Origin: an uncultured Clostridiaceae bacterium
GTDB taxonomy: Bacteria > Bacillota > Clostridia > Oscillospirales > Ruminococcaceae
Direction: 5' to 3'
Assembly: GCA_946411985.1 (NCBI GenBank)
Contig: CAMKFY010000021.1
Coordinates: 1-13,321 of the forward strand
Length of the DNA stretch: 13,321 bases
Under the pieces are notes generated by a model. It worked only from the letters and a program-made list of their open reading frames with translations, ran no database searches and had not been told where the DNA came from. A program made the translations under genes and the position numbers. This document shows, in pieces, positions 1-6,835 of the stretch (within the stretch, counting starts at the first letter, position 1; the number at the start of each line of letters is the position of its first letter).

Positions 1-235
1 CATCTAAAATTTTAATATTTTTAATATCTTCCAAGGTTATGTCTGATATAACAATATTAAAAAAATCTAAATTCTCATCTACAAGCCCTTTGTTTAACTT
101 ATAAAATCTAAAAAAATTACGCAAATCTATTTCGTATGCCTCTGCAGTTCTTTTAGACCTATTCTTAACTGTTGTTATATAAAACAAATATTGCCTCACC
201 AAATCTGGCAAATCTTTATTTCCCCTACTAAACAT
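1..235 (-). CDS. Tyrosine recombinase (XerC/D-like), N-terminal part, truncated by window edge
   Basis: An ATG at 233-235 opens a frame that runs off the left edge with no stop. It gives about 78 residues, beginning MFSRGNKDLPDLVRQYLFYI. The segment LPDLVRQYL, then KNRSKRTAEAYEIDLRNFFRFYK, is the typical N-terminal core-binding (SAM-like) domain of phage-integrase family recombinases of the XerC/XerD type. These are cytoplasmic enzymes that cut and rejoin DNA through a C-terminal tyrosine. The catalytic R-H-R-Y domain lies outside the window, so activity cannot be judged. An AGAAGG ribosome site sits 11 nt upstream. The gene starts 30 nt after the lipoprotein stop and may share its transcript. 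It could be a chromosomal Xer-like enzyme or the integrase of a mobile element; the visible part does not decide between them. Confidence 0.8.
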   Translation of the reverse strand, partial: MFSRGNKDLPDLVRQYLFYITTVKNRSKRTAEAYEIDLRNFFRFYKLNKGLVDENLDFFNIVISDITLEDIKNIKILD

Positions 236-265
236 TATGGCACAAACCTTCTAACAAAGCAAAAT

Positions 266-1915
266 TTACTCTTTAGGCAGCATACCTTTCAAGCCTTCAA
301 TCATTGCGTGCAAATATATCTCCTCCTCTTTATATAAACTCGCACCAACCACAAAAAGCAAACGACTAGCATACTTAAAATGGCCAATATTTGGCTCACC
401 TTTACACAATTCTTTCCAATTTATGCCAAAACTATTAAAAAAATCTAACCCTTTAAGACAACAATCTTTATTTAATTCATCACCATAAACATAACCATAA
501 ATACGCCTATTAAATTGGTTTAATCTAGCTTCATATTTTTCTAACATATTTTTCAAATCTTCAACTGGGAGCTTTAAAGCTTTTATAAAATTTATAGGAT
601 CGTATATATACAAATTCCCCGCAAAAGAGTAGTCATCTAAAAAACCAAGTTTAAAAATTGAATACACTTCATGAAGATACTCCAGCTGTGCATATTTCTC
701 CTTGTTAAAATTCAATTCGCCTGCCGAGTCTTTATAAATTCCAGTTAAATCTCCATATCCTAACCCAAACACTTTAAATTTGCTGCCAAACCTAAAGCCT
801 TCCAAACAATCTAAAACATCTCGCGCAGTTACTTTTTCTATTTCACCAAGAGCCAAACGCCTCTCTTCTATATCTTTATTTAACATTTTTTCAAATGTAT
901 CTACACGACACTTATTGTATTCAGCTATAAACGCCGCATCCTTCTTTCTATCCTCCACCAAACTAAAAAGCTCAGAGTCTACCCTTTTCAGAGTTTGCTT
1001 ATAGCTGTTATGCCTAACATCCCCTAATTCATAGTCCCCAAAAATGCTCGTTCTATACCTCGTTAAATCCATATCGTCTTCTTTAACAAAACTATACATA
1101 TTATCTTTACAATTAACATACTCTGGGAACCCTTCAGACTTCAACTTCAAAACAGCATTAGATAGAAAAGATATACTATCAGCTAAATTTTTCTTTGCAT
1201 AATTCAAAAAATTAGAAACCTCACCCTCATTAGCAAAACCACCTTTAACCAGATCATCAATAAAATTTTTAAAATCATCTAAAAATTTATCATCTAAATC
1301 CTGCCAATCAGAAAAATTAAAAACAATATTTCTGGCAAAGAAAGGGTCAAATCTACCAAATTTAGCCCTAAAAATATCGCTATAACTAGGTGAATTAACA
1401 AACCACGGCACAGGTTCAAATTTTAAAAAAGGTTTACTCCTATTTTTATCGCCAGCCAAAAAATTTTTTTCATACCTATCTAACAGAAAATTTTCAATAA
1501 AACGTGCGCATAAAAACTTAGTGCAAAGCCCACCTTTTATAGGCTTATCATATTTTACACAACCACCTTCTATATGGTCATCTTCTTCATTTTTAAAAAT
1601 TAAACGCAAAGTTTTTCTCTTTCTAAAACTATTTAACAACTCCTTAACTTTGCTACATATAACCACCTTTTCTCTAAGTTTTTTATCTATCCCAGTATTC
1701 GCAATATAATGTATATCTGATTTTTCAACCGGGCAACTAAGCGCAACCAGAGGCTCAGAAACATTTTCATTTAACCCAACATTAACTGCTTCTCCAGAAG
1801 AGCCAACTTCAACACAAACATCAGAACTATTATTTTGCGACACAGCACCGCAAGAAACAAAAAAACACGACGAACTAAAAACAGAAAAACACAACAAAAC
1901 CTTTTTTATTTTCAT
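266..1915 (-). CDS. Putative lipoprotein of unknown function, 549 aa
   Basis: I do not recognise this family. The start is set at the ATG at 1913-1915, because GGAGG lies 7 nt upstream; the frame extends 14 codons further up but that would bury the ribosome site. The N-terminus is MKIKKVLLCFSVFSSSCFFV followed by SC: a charged start, a hydrophobic core and a lipobox-like FVS-C with Cys22 as the likely lipidated residue, so the protein is probably membrane-anchored outside the cell. Phe at -3 is not the best lipobox residue. After a Ser/Asn/Val-rich linker (about 23-60) the rest is a soluble, charged and aromatic-rich chain with many Lys-Asp-Phe stretches and scattered Cys (for example 61, 87, 119, 131, 136). 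No catalytic motif was recognised. It lies 63 nt behind the 382-aa secreted protein and has no clear promoter, so the two are probably co-transcribed. Residues 82-135 weakly resemble 61-118 of that neighbour. Confidence 0.85.
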   Translation of the reverse strand: MKIKKVLLCFSVFSSSCFFVSCGAVSQNNSSDVCVEVGSSGEAVNVGLNENVSEPLVALSCPVEKSDIHYIANTGIDKKLREKVVICSKVKELLNSFRKRKTLRLIFKNEEDDHIEGGCVKYDKPIKGGLCTKFLCARFIENFLLDRYEKNFLAGDKNRSKPFLKFEPVPWFVNSPSYSDIFRAKFGRFDPFFARNIVFNFSDWQDLDDKFLDDFKNFIDDLVKGGFANEGEVSNFLNYAKKNLADSISFLSNAVLKLKSEGFPEYVNCKDNMYSFVKEDDMDLTRYRTSIFGDYELGDVRHNSYKQTLKRVDSELFSLVEDRKKDAAFIAEYNKCRVDTFEKMLNKDIEERRLALGEIEKVTARDVLDCLEGFRFGSKFKVFGLGYGDLTGIYKDSAGELNFNKEKYAQLEYLHEVYSIFKLGFLDDYSFAGNLYIYDPINFIKALKLPVEDLKNMLEKYEARLNQFNRRIYGYVYGDELNKDCCLKGLDFFNSFGINWKELCKGEPNIGHFKYASRLLFVVGASLYKEEEIYLHAMIEGLKGMLPKE

Positions 1916-1978
1916 AAAACACCTCCAAACCTTTAAAAAATAACAAAACAACACCACACTATAACAACAAACTTTCCA

Positions 1979-3127
1979 CTAACTTACATTCACACACTTT
2001 CGCCTCTTACAAACATTTTTAGTTTCAATCTCAATTAACCTAACATCTGCAGAAAAATTTAGTTTCTCAAAGCAACGTATAACACTACCGTACATAATAT
2101 TATTAATATATCTTAAAATTTGACCACAAGCAGCTAATTTGGTATTATAGTAATCTAACAAAACTTTATAAAAGTTAGTGAATTTATTCACATTAAAACA
2201 CTTTTTTTCCGCAATTTTTCTTATATTATTAAAACTACCCACCAACTTTTTCTTTTTTTCATTACAATTACACAAAAACTCTACCAAATTTGGCAAATAA
2301 TCCACACCACCACCTTCATCTTTATCAAATCCGTAGCTATATCTCAAATCTTTTTTATTTAAATATTTCATTAAATTAAGAAAACAATTCCGCTTTGCAT
2401 CAACAGAATTATACCTAATGGAACGTTCATGCGCTTTTTTTATGTAAGAAATTATTTTTTTATAAAAATTACCTTTTTTCTTAACAACTCTTTTACGCTC
2501 CTTTAAATAACGTTCAAACTCATCTCTACCGTTGCCTTCTTTTAAATGTTTATTAAAATCTTTACAATTTCTAATATTACAACTATAAAAAGCTTGAAGG
2601 TCAGAAATTAATTTGTTCCTAGTTTTGGAAATATATTTCTTCTTTTTTTCACCGCTTTTATCAAAAGTAAAATCTACATCATCAAAATCATCAAAAGACC
2701 CAGCAGCGTCATTGTCATTAAAATTAATATAATCCACATCTTCACCATCGCTGTCTTTTTTATTCAAAGGAATTAAGAACATAGAACACCAAGCTCCTGC
2801 ATCTTTATCATACATAATCTCATATTCTTTAAAAGAATCAACACTTAAAACGTCGTAACGGCCGCCTCTATCAGGAACTTTTATATTATTTTTCCAAATA
2901 TATTCTTTTATATAATTTGCTAAACAATCTAATATAACAACCTCTTCAAAATGATTGTCACCCAAATATATATAAAATGGTATGCCAAGATTTGTTTCAC
3001 TCGCAACCTGTTCTTCTTTTACGGCAACTTCGTACACCTCACTAAAAGCAAAAGCAGTAAAACAAAGGTTAAACATAACAAAAAGCCCAAACAAAGCGCA
3101 TAAAAACCTATTTTTAACAACATTCAT
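1979..3127 (-). CDS. Secreted Cys-rich protein of unknown function, 382 aa
   Basis: I do not recognise this family. The start is the ATG at 3125-3127, with GGAGG 10 nt upstream; the nine extra in-frame codons above it contain the ribosome site itself. MNVVKNRFLCALFGLFVMFN continues into LCFTAFA, a clear Sec signal peptide with probable cleavage after Ala27 (AFA|FSE). No cell-wall or membrane anchor is seen, so it is predicted to be exported and released. The mature part has a strongly acidic stretch at about 126-157 (DSDGEDVDYINF, DDFDDVDF), then a very basic coil-prone region (KKKK, RKRVVKKK, around 160-230) and several Cys spread over the C-terminal half, ending CKRRKCVNVS. It has its own extended -10 promoter just beyond the IS605 scar and probably heads a transcript with the lipoprotein and the recombinase. 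Confidence 0.85.
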   Translation of the reverse strand: MNVVKNRFLCALFGLFVMFNLCFTAFAFSEVYEVAVKEEQVASETNLGIPFYIYLGDNHFEEVVILDCLANYIKEYIWKNNIKVPDRGGRYDVLSVDSFKEYEIMYDKDAGAWCSMFLIPLNKKDSDGEDVDYINFNDNDAAGSFDDFDDVDFTFDKSGEKKKKYISKTRNKLISDLQAFYSCNIRNCKDFNKHLKEGNGRDEFERYLKERKRVVKKKGNFYKKIISYIKKAHERSIRYNSVDAKRNCFLNLMKYLNKKDLRYSYGFDKDEGGGVDYLPNLVEFLCNCNEKKKKLVGSFNNIRKIAEKKCFNVNKFTNFYKVLLDYYNTKLAACGQILRYINNIMYGSVIRCFEKLNFSADVRLIEIETKNVCKRRKCVNVS

Positions 3128-3172
3128 AAAAACACATCCTCCAACAAAAAACAACTAAAAACTCACGGAATT

Positions 3173-3200
3173 ATTTTAACATATAATAAAAAAAAGTCAA
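3173..3200 (-). promoter_or_regulatory. Sigma-A promoter for the secreted protein/lipoprotein unit
   Basis: On the minus strand the -35 box is TTGACT (3200-3195) and the -10 box is TAAAAT (3178-3173), separated by 16 nt. A TG at 3181-3180 gives an extended -10 (TGTTAAAAT). The predicted start of transcription is near 3166, about 40 nt ahead of the ATG at 3127. The promoter lies outside the IS605 scar, which ends at 3229, so the accessory genes do not depend on uvrC read-through. Confidence 0.6.
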
Positions 3201-3228
3201 ACTTAATTATTAATTCATGTTTATTTAA

Positions 3229-3375
3229 TTGACCTCCCCACGCCTAAAGGTGGGGGATTCTTGCTTCAAACACCACTGCTTAAAGTTCACTTAAGTCTTA
3301 CACGATGTCCACAAACGGTAGGATTTTGCCAGTTCCCGTGTGCCCCACGATACTTATAGTAAAGTTAGGGTGCGA
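3229..3375 (-). ncRNA. Possible omegaRNA (reRNA) scaffold of the tnpB right end
   Basis: In IS200/IS605 elements the RNA that guides TnpB is made from the 3' end of tnpB and the right end, with the guide being the flank just beyond the element. All these parts are kept here: the GTGGGGCACACGGGA block (about 3350-3336), GAAGCAAGAATCCCCCACC (3268-3250) and the terminal stem CCCCAC/GTGGGG (3236-3241 with 3250-3255, seen on the plus strand). The would-be guide starts at 3228 and reads TTAAATAAACATGAATTA. Transcription could come by read-through from uvrC. Whether an RNA is made, and whether a TnpB elsewhere could use it, is inference. Confidence 0.45.
3236..3255 (-). repeat. Right-end terminal hairpin of the IS605-type scar
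   Basis: CCCCAC at 3236-3241 is the reverse complement of GTGGGG at 3250-3255, with an 8-nt loop. It is the only GC-rich palindrome in an AT-rich stretch. Subterminal hairpins of this kind are recognised by the TnpA transposase as single-stranded DNA. It is not followed by a T-tract on the minus strand, so it is a poor intrinsic terminator, although it might still stabilise the 3' end of a uvrC transcript. Confidence 0.75.
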
Positions 3376-3421
3376 GGATCTCTAATCCCAGATTTAGAAT
3401 ATTTGTCGCAGCATAAACAAA
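3298..3421 (-). pseudogene. tnpB: tnpB remnant (C-terminal tail only, frameshifted)
   Basis: One frame from about 3418 reads VYAATNILNLGLEILAP then stops at 3365-3367. This fits the end of the RuvC-like domain of TnpB (usual pattern D-x-N-A-A-x-N-I), with Tyr at the place of the conserved Asn and the catalytic Asp missing. A second frame, overlapping near 3370, continues with NFTISIVGHTGTGKILPFVD and stops at 3298-3300; the VGHTGT part is the characteristic TnpB tail. The two halves are therefore joined by a frameshift. Everything upstream (the RuvC I and II motifs and most of the nuclease) is absent, so no guided nuclease can be made from this copy. It is cytoplasmic and inactive by inference. 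Confidence 0.75.
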
Positions 3422-3424
3422 AAA

Positions 3425-5248
3425 TTAAATATTTTCTTGCAGATAGTTTAATATATCTTGTGCTTTTTTTATGCTGATATTTGCAATTTTAGCTATATAC
3501 TGCGAATTAGAATTTCTAATATCTTTATAACTATTGAAATGCTCCAATATTTTTTTTGCAGTTTTCTCGCCTACACCATCTATTTCTGTTATACTAAGCT
3601 TTAGCATAGAATCTTTACGCAAATTTCGCTGATATGTTATTGTAAACCTATGTACTTCTTCTTGTATTTTGCTTAGCAACAAAAAAACATTCCTTTTTGA
3701 CGTTATAGATATTTCACCATGCGTAGAGCTTATTGCCCTAGTTTTATGTTTTCCATCTTTAACCAAACCAAAAAATGGAACGTTAAAATTTTCTTGCAAA
3801 AATATATCCTTAACAGCGGCCACATGGCCTTCCCCACCATCTAAAAGTATTAAATCGGGTAACGTGGAAAAACTCTCATCGTCACCTTGAAAATACCTTT
3901 TTATGCGCCTAAACAATACCTCTCGCATAGAAGCGTAATCATCTCTTTTGTTTATGGTTTTTATTTTAAACTTTCTATAATTTTTTTTAAAGGGCACACC
4001 ATCTTTAAACACCACCATTGCCCCAACAATAGAGCTATCGCCCAAATTAGAAATATCATAACTTTCAATATATTTTGGAATATTTTTTAAATTTAATAAA
4101 TTCTTTAATTCTTTTAATGTTTTATTTTCCTTAAAATAATCTTTATAACGCAAATTTAAAATTTCTTTAGAATTTTCATACGCCATGTTAGTTAAGTTTT
4201 TAAAAATTCCTTCGGTTGGAACTGAAACATCAACACTATGTTTTGCCTGCTCATTTAAATATTTAGAATATAAACACATATTAAGCAGCTCAAAATTAAG
4301 CAAAATTGTGGGCGGTATACATTCTTTCTTATAATAATAACCAGCCAAAAACTCTTCCTTAACATTTTCTAAGCCTGTAATATTTTTAAAAATAAAATCT
4401 TCTTTATCGCTAATACGCCCATTTTTAAATTTTAATATTACAAAACAAATTTCATCTTCCAACGTTGAAAAAGCTATAACATCAGCATTTAAATTACACT
4501 GCAAATACACCTTTTGAGTTTGATGTACCTTTTCTATCGCTAATATTCTATCTCTAAATTTTATAGCTCGCTCAAAATCTTGCTCGTCTGCTGCTTTTTT
4601 CATCTGCTTTTTCATATACTCAACAGAAACAATATCACCATTTTTTATATATTTTATAGCCTCTTCTATAGCCTTTAAATATTCCTCTTTTTGCACCTTT
4701 TTGCAGCAAACACCCATACACTGTTTTATATAATAATTTAAGCATGGCCTTTTATTCTTTTTAACCTCACCAAGCTTTTGTTTGCAAACAGGAAGCATAA
4801 ATATTTTGTTAACCTCCTGCACAGCTTGCTTAACAGAAAAAGCGTTCACATATGGGCCTATATATTCAGCATTATCACACCTTTTTTTACTACAAACTGT
4901 TATTTTAGGAAAATCTTCATTTGATATTTTTATATATTTATAACCTTTAGAATCTTTTAACAAAATATTATATTTGGGCTTGTGCTGCTTTATAAGGCTG
5001 CACTCTAAAACTAAAGCTTCAAACTCGGAACTTGTAACTATAAAATCAAAATCTTCCACATTTTCTACCATTTTTTTAACTTTCTCGTTTTGCGTGGAAA
5101 AATTTCTAAAATAACTAACCACCCTGTTTTTTAAATTTTTTGCCTTGCCCACATATATTATTTCTTCTCTAAAATTTTTCATTAAATATACGCCAGGGCT
5201 TGTGGTTAGAACTAGTGCCTTGTTTTTAAGCCTATTCAAACTATCCAT
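3425..5248 (-). CDS. uvrC: Excinuclease ABC subunit C
   Basis: UvrC makes both incisions around a bulky DNA lesion in nucleotide excision repair, after UvrA-UvrB loading. The 607-residue chain has the expected order: a GIY-YIG nuclease domain (about 15-95; GVYLM, then YVGKAKNLKNRV), Cys155-Cys169-Cys177-Cys181 with the spacing of the UvrC iron-sulfur cluster, a UVR domain that binds UvrB (about 205-240), an RNase H-like nuclease with Asp398 (YDISNLGD), Asp470 (LLDGGEG) and His533 (EVHRF), and a helix-hairpin-helix tail (about 552-605; IDGVGEKTAKKIL). I start at the ATG 5246-5248 because AGGAAG lies 8 nt upstream; the GTG three codons earlier touches that site. It follows a terminator, so it is probably a separate transcript. 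Its 3' end is complete although an IS605 scar begins immediately after the stop. Confidence 0.97.
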   Translation of the reverse strand: MDSLNRLKNKALVLTTSPGVYLMKNFREEIIYVGKAKNLKNRVVSYFRNFSTQNEKVKKMVENVEDFDFIVTSSEFEALVLECSLIKQHKPKYNILLKDSKGYKYIKISNEDFPKITVCSKKRCDNAEYIGPYVNAFSVKQAVQEVNKIFMLPVCKQKLGEVKKNKRPCLNYYIKQCMGVCCKKVQKEEYLKAIEEAIKYIKNGDIVSVEYMKKQMKKAADEQDFERAIKFRDRILAIEKVHQTQKVYLQCNLNADVIAFSTLEDEICFVILKFKNGRISDKEDFIFKNITGLENVKEEFLAGYYYKKECIPPTILLNFELLNMCLYSKYLNEQAKHSVDVSVPTEGIFKNLTNMAYENSKEILNLRYKDYFKENKTLKELKNLLNLKNIPKYIESYDISNLGDSSIVGAMVVFKDGVPFKKNYRKFKIKTINKRDDYASMREVLFRRIKRYFQGDDESFSTLPDLILLDGGEGHVAAVKDIFLQENFNVPFFGLVKDGKHKTRAISSTHGEISITSKRNVFLLLSKIQEEVHRFTITYQRNLRKDSMLKLSITEIDGVGEKTAKKILEHFNSYKDIRNSNSQYIAKIANISIKKAQDILNYLQENI

Positions 5249-5280
5249 ACAAAACACTTCCTTAAAACTGTAATGCCTAT

Positions 5281-5323
5281 GTTAAAAAAATTTTACGCTA
5301 AAAATAAATTAACGTAAAATTTT
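5281..5323 (-). terminator. Intrinsic terminator after the HPr-like gene
   Basis: AAAATTTTACG (5287-5297) and CGTAAAATTTT (5313-5323) form a perfect 11-bp inverted repeat. In the minus-strand RNA the stem grows to 15 pairs (one G-U) with a 7-nt loop. It runs into seven U residues (A-run 5284-5290 on the plus strand). It probably ends the ffh-to-HPr operon. The stem is AT-rich, so strength is uncertain. The same bases also contain TTTACG, 17 nt, then TAAAAT, a weak sigma-A promoter pattern that could serve uvrC. Confidence 0.65.
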
Positions 5324-5338
5324 CAAATATTACAAAAT

Positions 5339-5596
5339 TTAATACAAACTCTGTAAAAACTCCACTAAAGACTCCACAGCCTGCTCTTCATCTACTCCAT
5401 CAGCAGAAATTTCAACTGAAACTCCGCCCATAACGCCAAGCGATAAAACTCCTAAAAGGCTTTTAGCATTTGCCTTAAACTCACCTCGGCGTACCCAAAC
5501 CGAAGACCTATATTCATTAGCTTTTCTAACAAAATACGCCGCAAACTTTGCATGCAAACCAACACTATTTCTAACATAAACATCTCTTATAAACAC
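5339..5596 (-). CDS. HPr-like phosphocarrier protein, unusual active-site loop
   Basis: HPr passes phosphate from enzyme I to sugar-specific EIIA proteins of the phosphotransferase system, and in Firmicutes its seryl-phosphorylated form acts with CcpA in catabolite repression. The 85-residue chain has the family length and fold pattern. His15 is kept in the loop GLHAKFA and Ser46 in NAKSLLGV, at exactly the usual positions. The usual loop is GLHARPA: here Arg17, which stabilises the phosphohistidine, is Lys, and Pro18 is Phe. It may be a working HPr with altered kinetics or a regulatory HPr-like protein comparable in idea to Crh, which lacks His15. It starts at GTG (5594-5596) with AGAGG 11 nt upstream, 33 nt after trmD, and is the last gene of the ffh operon. 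Confidence 0.85.
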   Translation of the reverse strand: MFIRDVYVRNSVGLHAKFAAYFVRKANEYRSSVWVRRGEFKANAKSLLGVLSLGVMGGVSVEISADGVDEEQAVESLVEFLQSLY

Positions 5597-5629
5597 CTAC
5601 AAAAAAACCTCTCAATAAAATTATAAATG

Positions 5630-6316
5630 TTACCTATCTAAAATATCCGGCCTTCTTTTTGCGGTTAACTCCAAAGACTTCTCTAAACGCCACTTTCTAA
5701 TATTCTCATGATGCCCAGATAGCAACACATCTGGCACCTCAACGTTATGCCACACCTTAGGCCTAGTATACTGAGGGTATTCAAGCAAACCGTCAAAGTG
5801 ACTGTCTAAAACAAAACATTCCTCGCTAGACAACACACTAGGCACCAATCTAATTATAGCATCTAAAATAACGAGAGCTGGCAACTCACCACCAGTTACC
5901 ACATAATCTCCTATTGAAACTTCCTCATCAACTATTTCATCTATAAGCCTCTGATCTACGCCTTCATAGTGTCCACAGAGCAAAAATAGAGGCTGCCCAC
6001 ACCTAGAATACTCCAAAGCCTTAGCTTGCGAAAAAGCAACCCCTTTTGGAGAAAGATATACAACAATAGGTTTCGAATTTCTGCTAAAACAAACATAATC
6101 ATAACACCTATATATTGGGTCTGCTTGCATAAGCATACCCCTGCCGCCACCATAAGGGTAATCATCTACCTTTTTATGCTTATCTAAACTATAATCCCTA
6201 ATATTATAAACATTAACATCCACCAAACCAAACTTTCTAGCTCTGCCTACTATACTACAGCTAAGCACGCTCTCACACATATCTGGGAACAAGGTGGCAA
6301 CATCTGCTTTAAACAT
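5630..6316 (-). CDS. trmD: tRNA (guanine37-N1)-methyltransferase
   Basis: TrmD methylates G37 of tRNAs with G36-G37, using S-adenosylmethionine, and so prevents +1 frameshifting. The 228-residue sequence is full length. It shows the trefoil-knot cofactor site: LSPKG (88-92), CGHYEGVDQR (114-123) and SIGDYVVTGGE (134-144). The catalytic Asp171 is in DSHFDGLLEYPQYTRP, and the C-terminal tRNA-binding helix follows SGHHENIRKWR. I start at the ATG 6314-6316, 8 nt behind GGAAGG; this overlaps the rimM 3' end by 8 nt, a sign of translational coupling. The usual partner rplS does not follow; an HPr-like gene does. Confidence 0.97.
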   Translation of the reverse strand: MFKADVATLFPDMCESVLSCSIVGRARKFGLVDVNVYNIRDYSLDKHKKVDDYPYGGGRGMLMQADPIYRCYDYVCFSRNSKPIVVYLSPKGVAFSQAKALEYSRCGQPLFLLCGHYEGVDQRLIDEIVDEEVSIGDYVVTGGELPALVILDAIIRLVPSVLSSEECFVLDSHFDGLLEYPQYTRPKVWHNVEVPDVLLSGHHENIRKWRLEKSLELTAKRRPDILDR

Positions 6317-6827
6317 CAAACAAACCTTCCAAAACATTTATATATATAACATTATTGTCTAAATCCTTTTCTAAAACGACGCTATCTATAACAGGAACAA
6401 ACCTGCGCACACCAGACTTCTCATCTAAAATGCTATAAACATCGTTAGCCCCAGTCTTTAAAACCTCAACAATATTTCCATAACAAACTTCCTTATTGCT
6501 AAAATCACAAACCTTAACCCCAATTAAATCTTGTATAAAAATTTCACCGTCTTTTAAAGGAATGCTACACCTATCAACATAAAGCAGCCTGCCTAAAAAC
6601 TGGCTAGCTTTTTCTACAGTGTCTGCATGTGAAAACCTAACTAAAACAAAATTTTTTACAAACTTAACCTGCGATATATTTTCACAAAGCAAACCGTTAC
6701 AATCTAAATATAAAACAGGTAAAACTTTAAAAATTTGCACGTCATCACACCAAGGAACCACCTTAACAAAGCCCCTCACACCATGAACCGACACTACCTT
6801 ACCTATTTCTAAAAATTTCTTCTTAAT
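6309..6827 (-). CDS. rimM: 16S rRNA-processing protein RimM, apparent AUU start
   Basis: RimM binds ribosomal protein S19 and helps mature the 30S head. The N-terminal beta-barrel (KFLEIGKVVSVHGVRGFVKV) and the PRC-barrel C-terminal half (DLIGVKV, then KTGANDVYSIL, RRFVPVIDSVV) are typical. The first standard start, GTG at 6792-6794, would give only 161 residues and cut off the opening strand KFLEIGKV. The frame is open upstream as far as an in-frame TAA that directly precedes ATT at 6825-6827. AGGAG (6836-6840) stands exactly 8 nt before that ATT. Starting there gives 172 residues, the usual RimM length. I therefore assign an AUU start. There is no ATG in the open interval. A sequencing error in an original ATG is the main alternative. 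Confidence 0.85.
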   Translation of the reverse strand: MKKKFLEIGKVVSVHGVRGFVKVVPWCDDVQIFKVLPVLYLDCNGLLCENISQVKFVKNFVLVRFSHADTVEKASQFLGRLLYVDRCSIPLKDGEIFIQDLIGVKVCDFSNKEVCYGNIVEVLKTGANDVYSILDEKSGVRRFVPVIDSVVLEKDLDNNVIYINVLEGLFDV

Positions 6828-6835
6828 TTAAACTG

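Larger units (their letters stand above)
3229..3421 (-). mobile_element. IS200/IS605-type element scar: tnpB 3' end plus right end
   Basis: Read on the minus strand, this segment matches the well-known 3' end of IS605/IS1341-type elements. It has a decayed TnpB C-terminus, the conserved block around TCGTGGGGCACACGGGAACT, the sequence GAAGCAAGAATCCCCCACC, and a terminal hairpin ending GGGGAGGTCAA at 3229. No transposase tnpA, no left end and no tnpB body remain. The truncated side meets the uvrC stop codon (3425-3427) with only a few bases between, so a deletion or one-ended loss has fused uvrC to the element. It cannot move by itself; if the missing left end were replaced in trans it would resemble a palindrome-associated non-autonomous derivative. 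Confidence 0.82.

Noticed and set aside
780..1004. Short plus-strand frames such as 780-1004, 3669-3890, 8410-8665, 10327-10644 and 12736-13002
   Set aside because: Each is the antisense of a well-supported gene, has no ribosome site or recognisable product, and all real genes here run the other way.
1916..1978. Separate promoter for the lipoprotein gene (TATAGT near 1961)
   Set aside because: No acceptable -35 box at 16-18 nt; co-transcription from the promoter at 3173-3200 is simpler.
3236..3255. Intrinsic terminator of uvrC
   Set aside because: The GC stem is followed by AGGUCAAUU, not a U-tract; it is better explained as the transposon end.
3229..3421. Riboswitch or T-box leader in the uvrC to secreted-protein gap
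   Set aside because: The conserved block, TnpB tail residues and terminal hairpin match an IS605-type right end instead, and the strand and position do not place it as a leader of a metabolic gene.
5956..6165. Minus-strand 69-residue frame inside trmD
   Set aside because: It lies wholly in another frame of a complete trmD and has no ribosome site of its own.
6309..6794. rimM starting at GTG 6794
   Set aside because: It removes the conserved first beta strand and has no properly spaced ribosome site, whereas ATT at 6827 has both.
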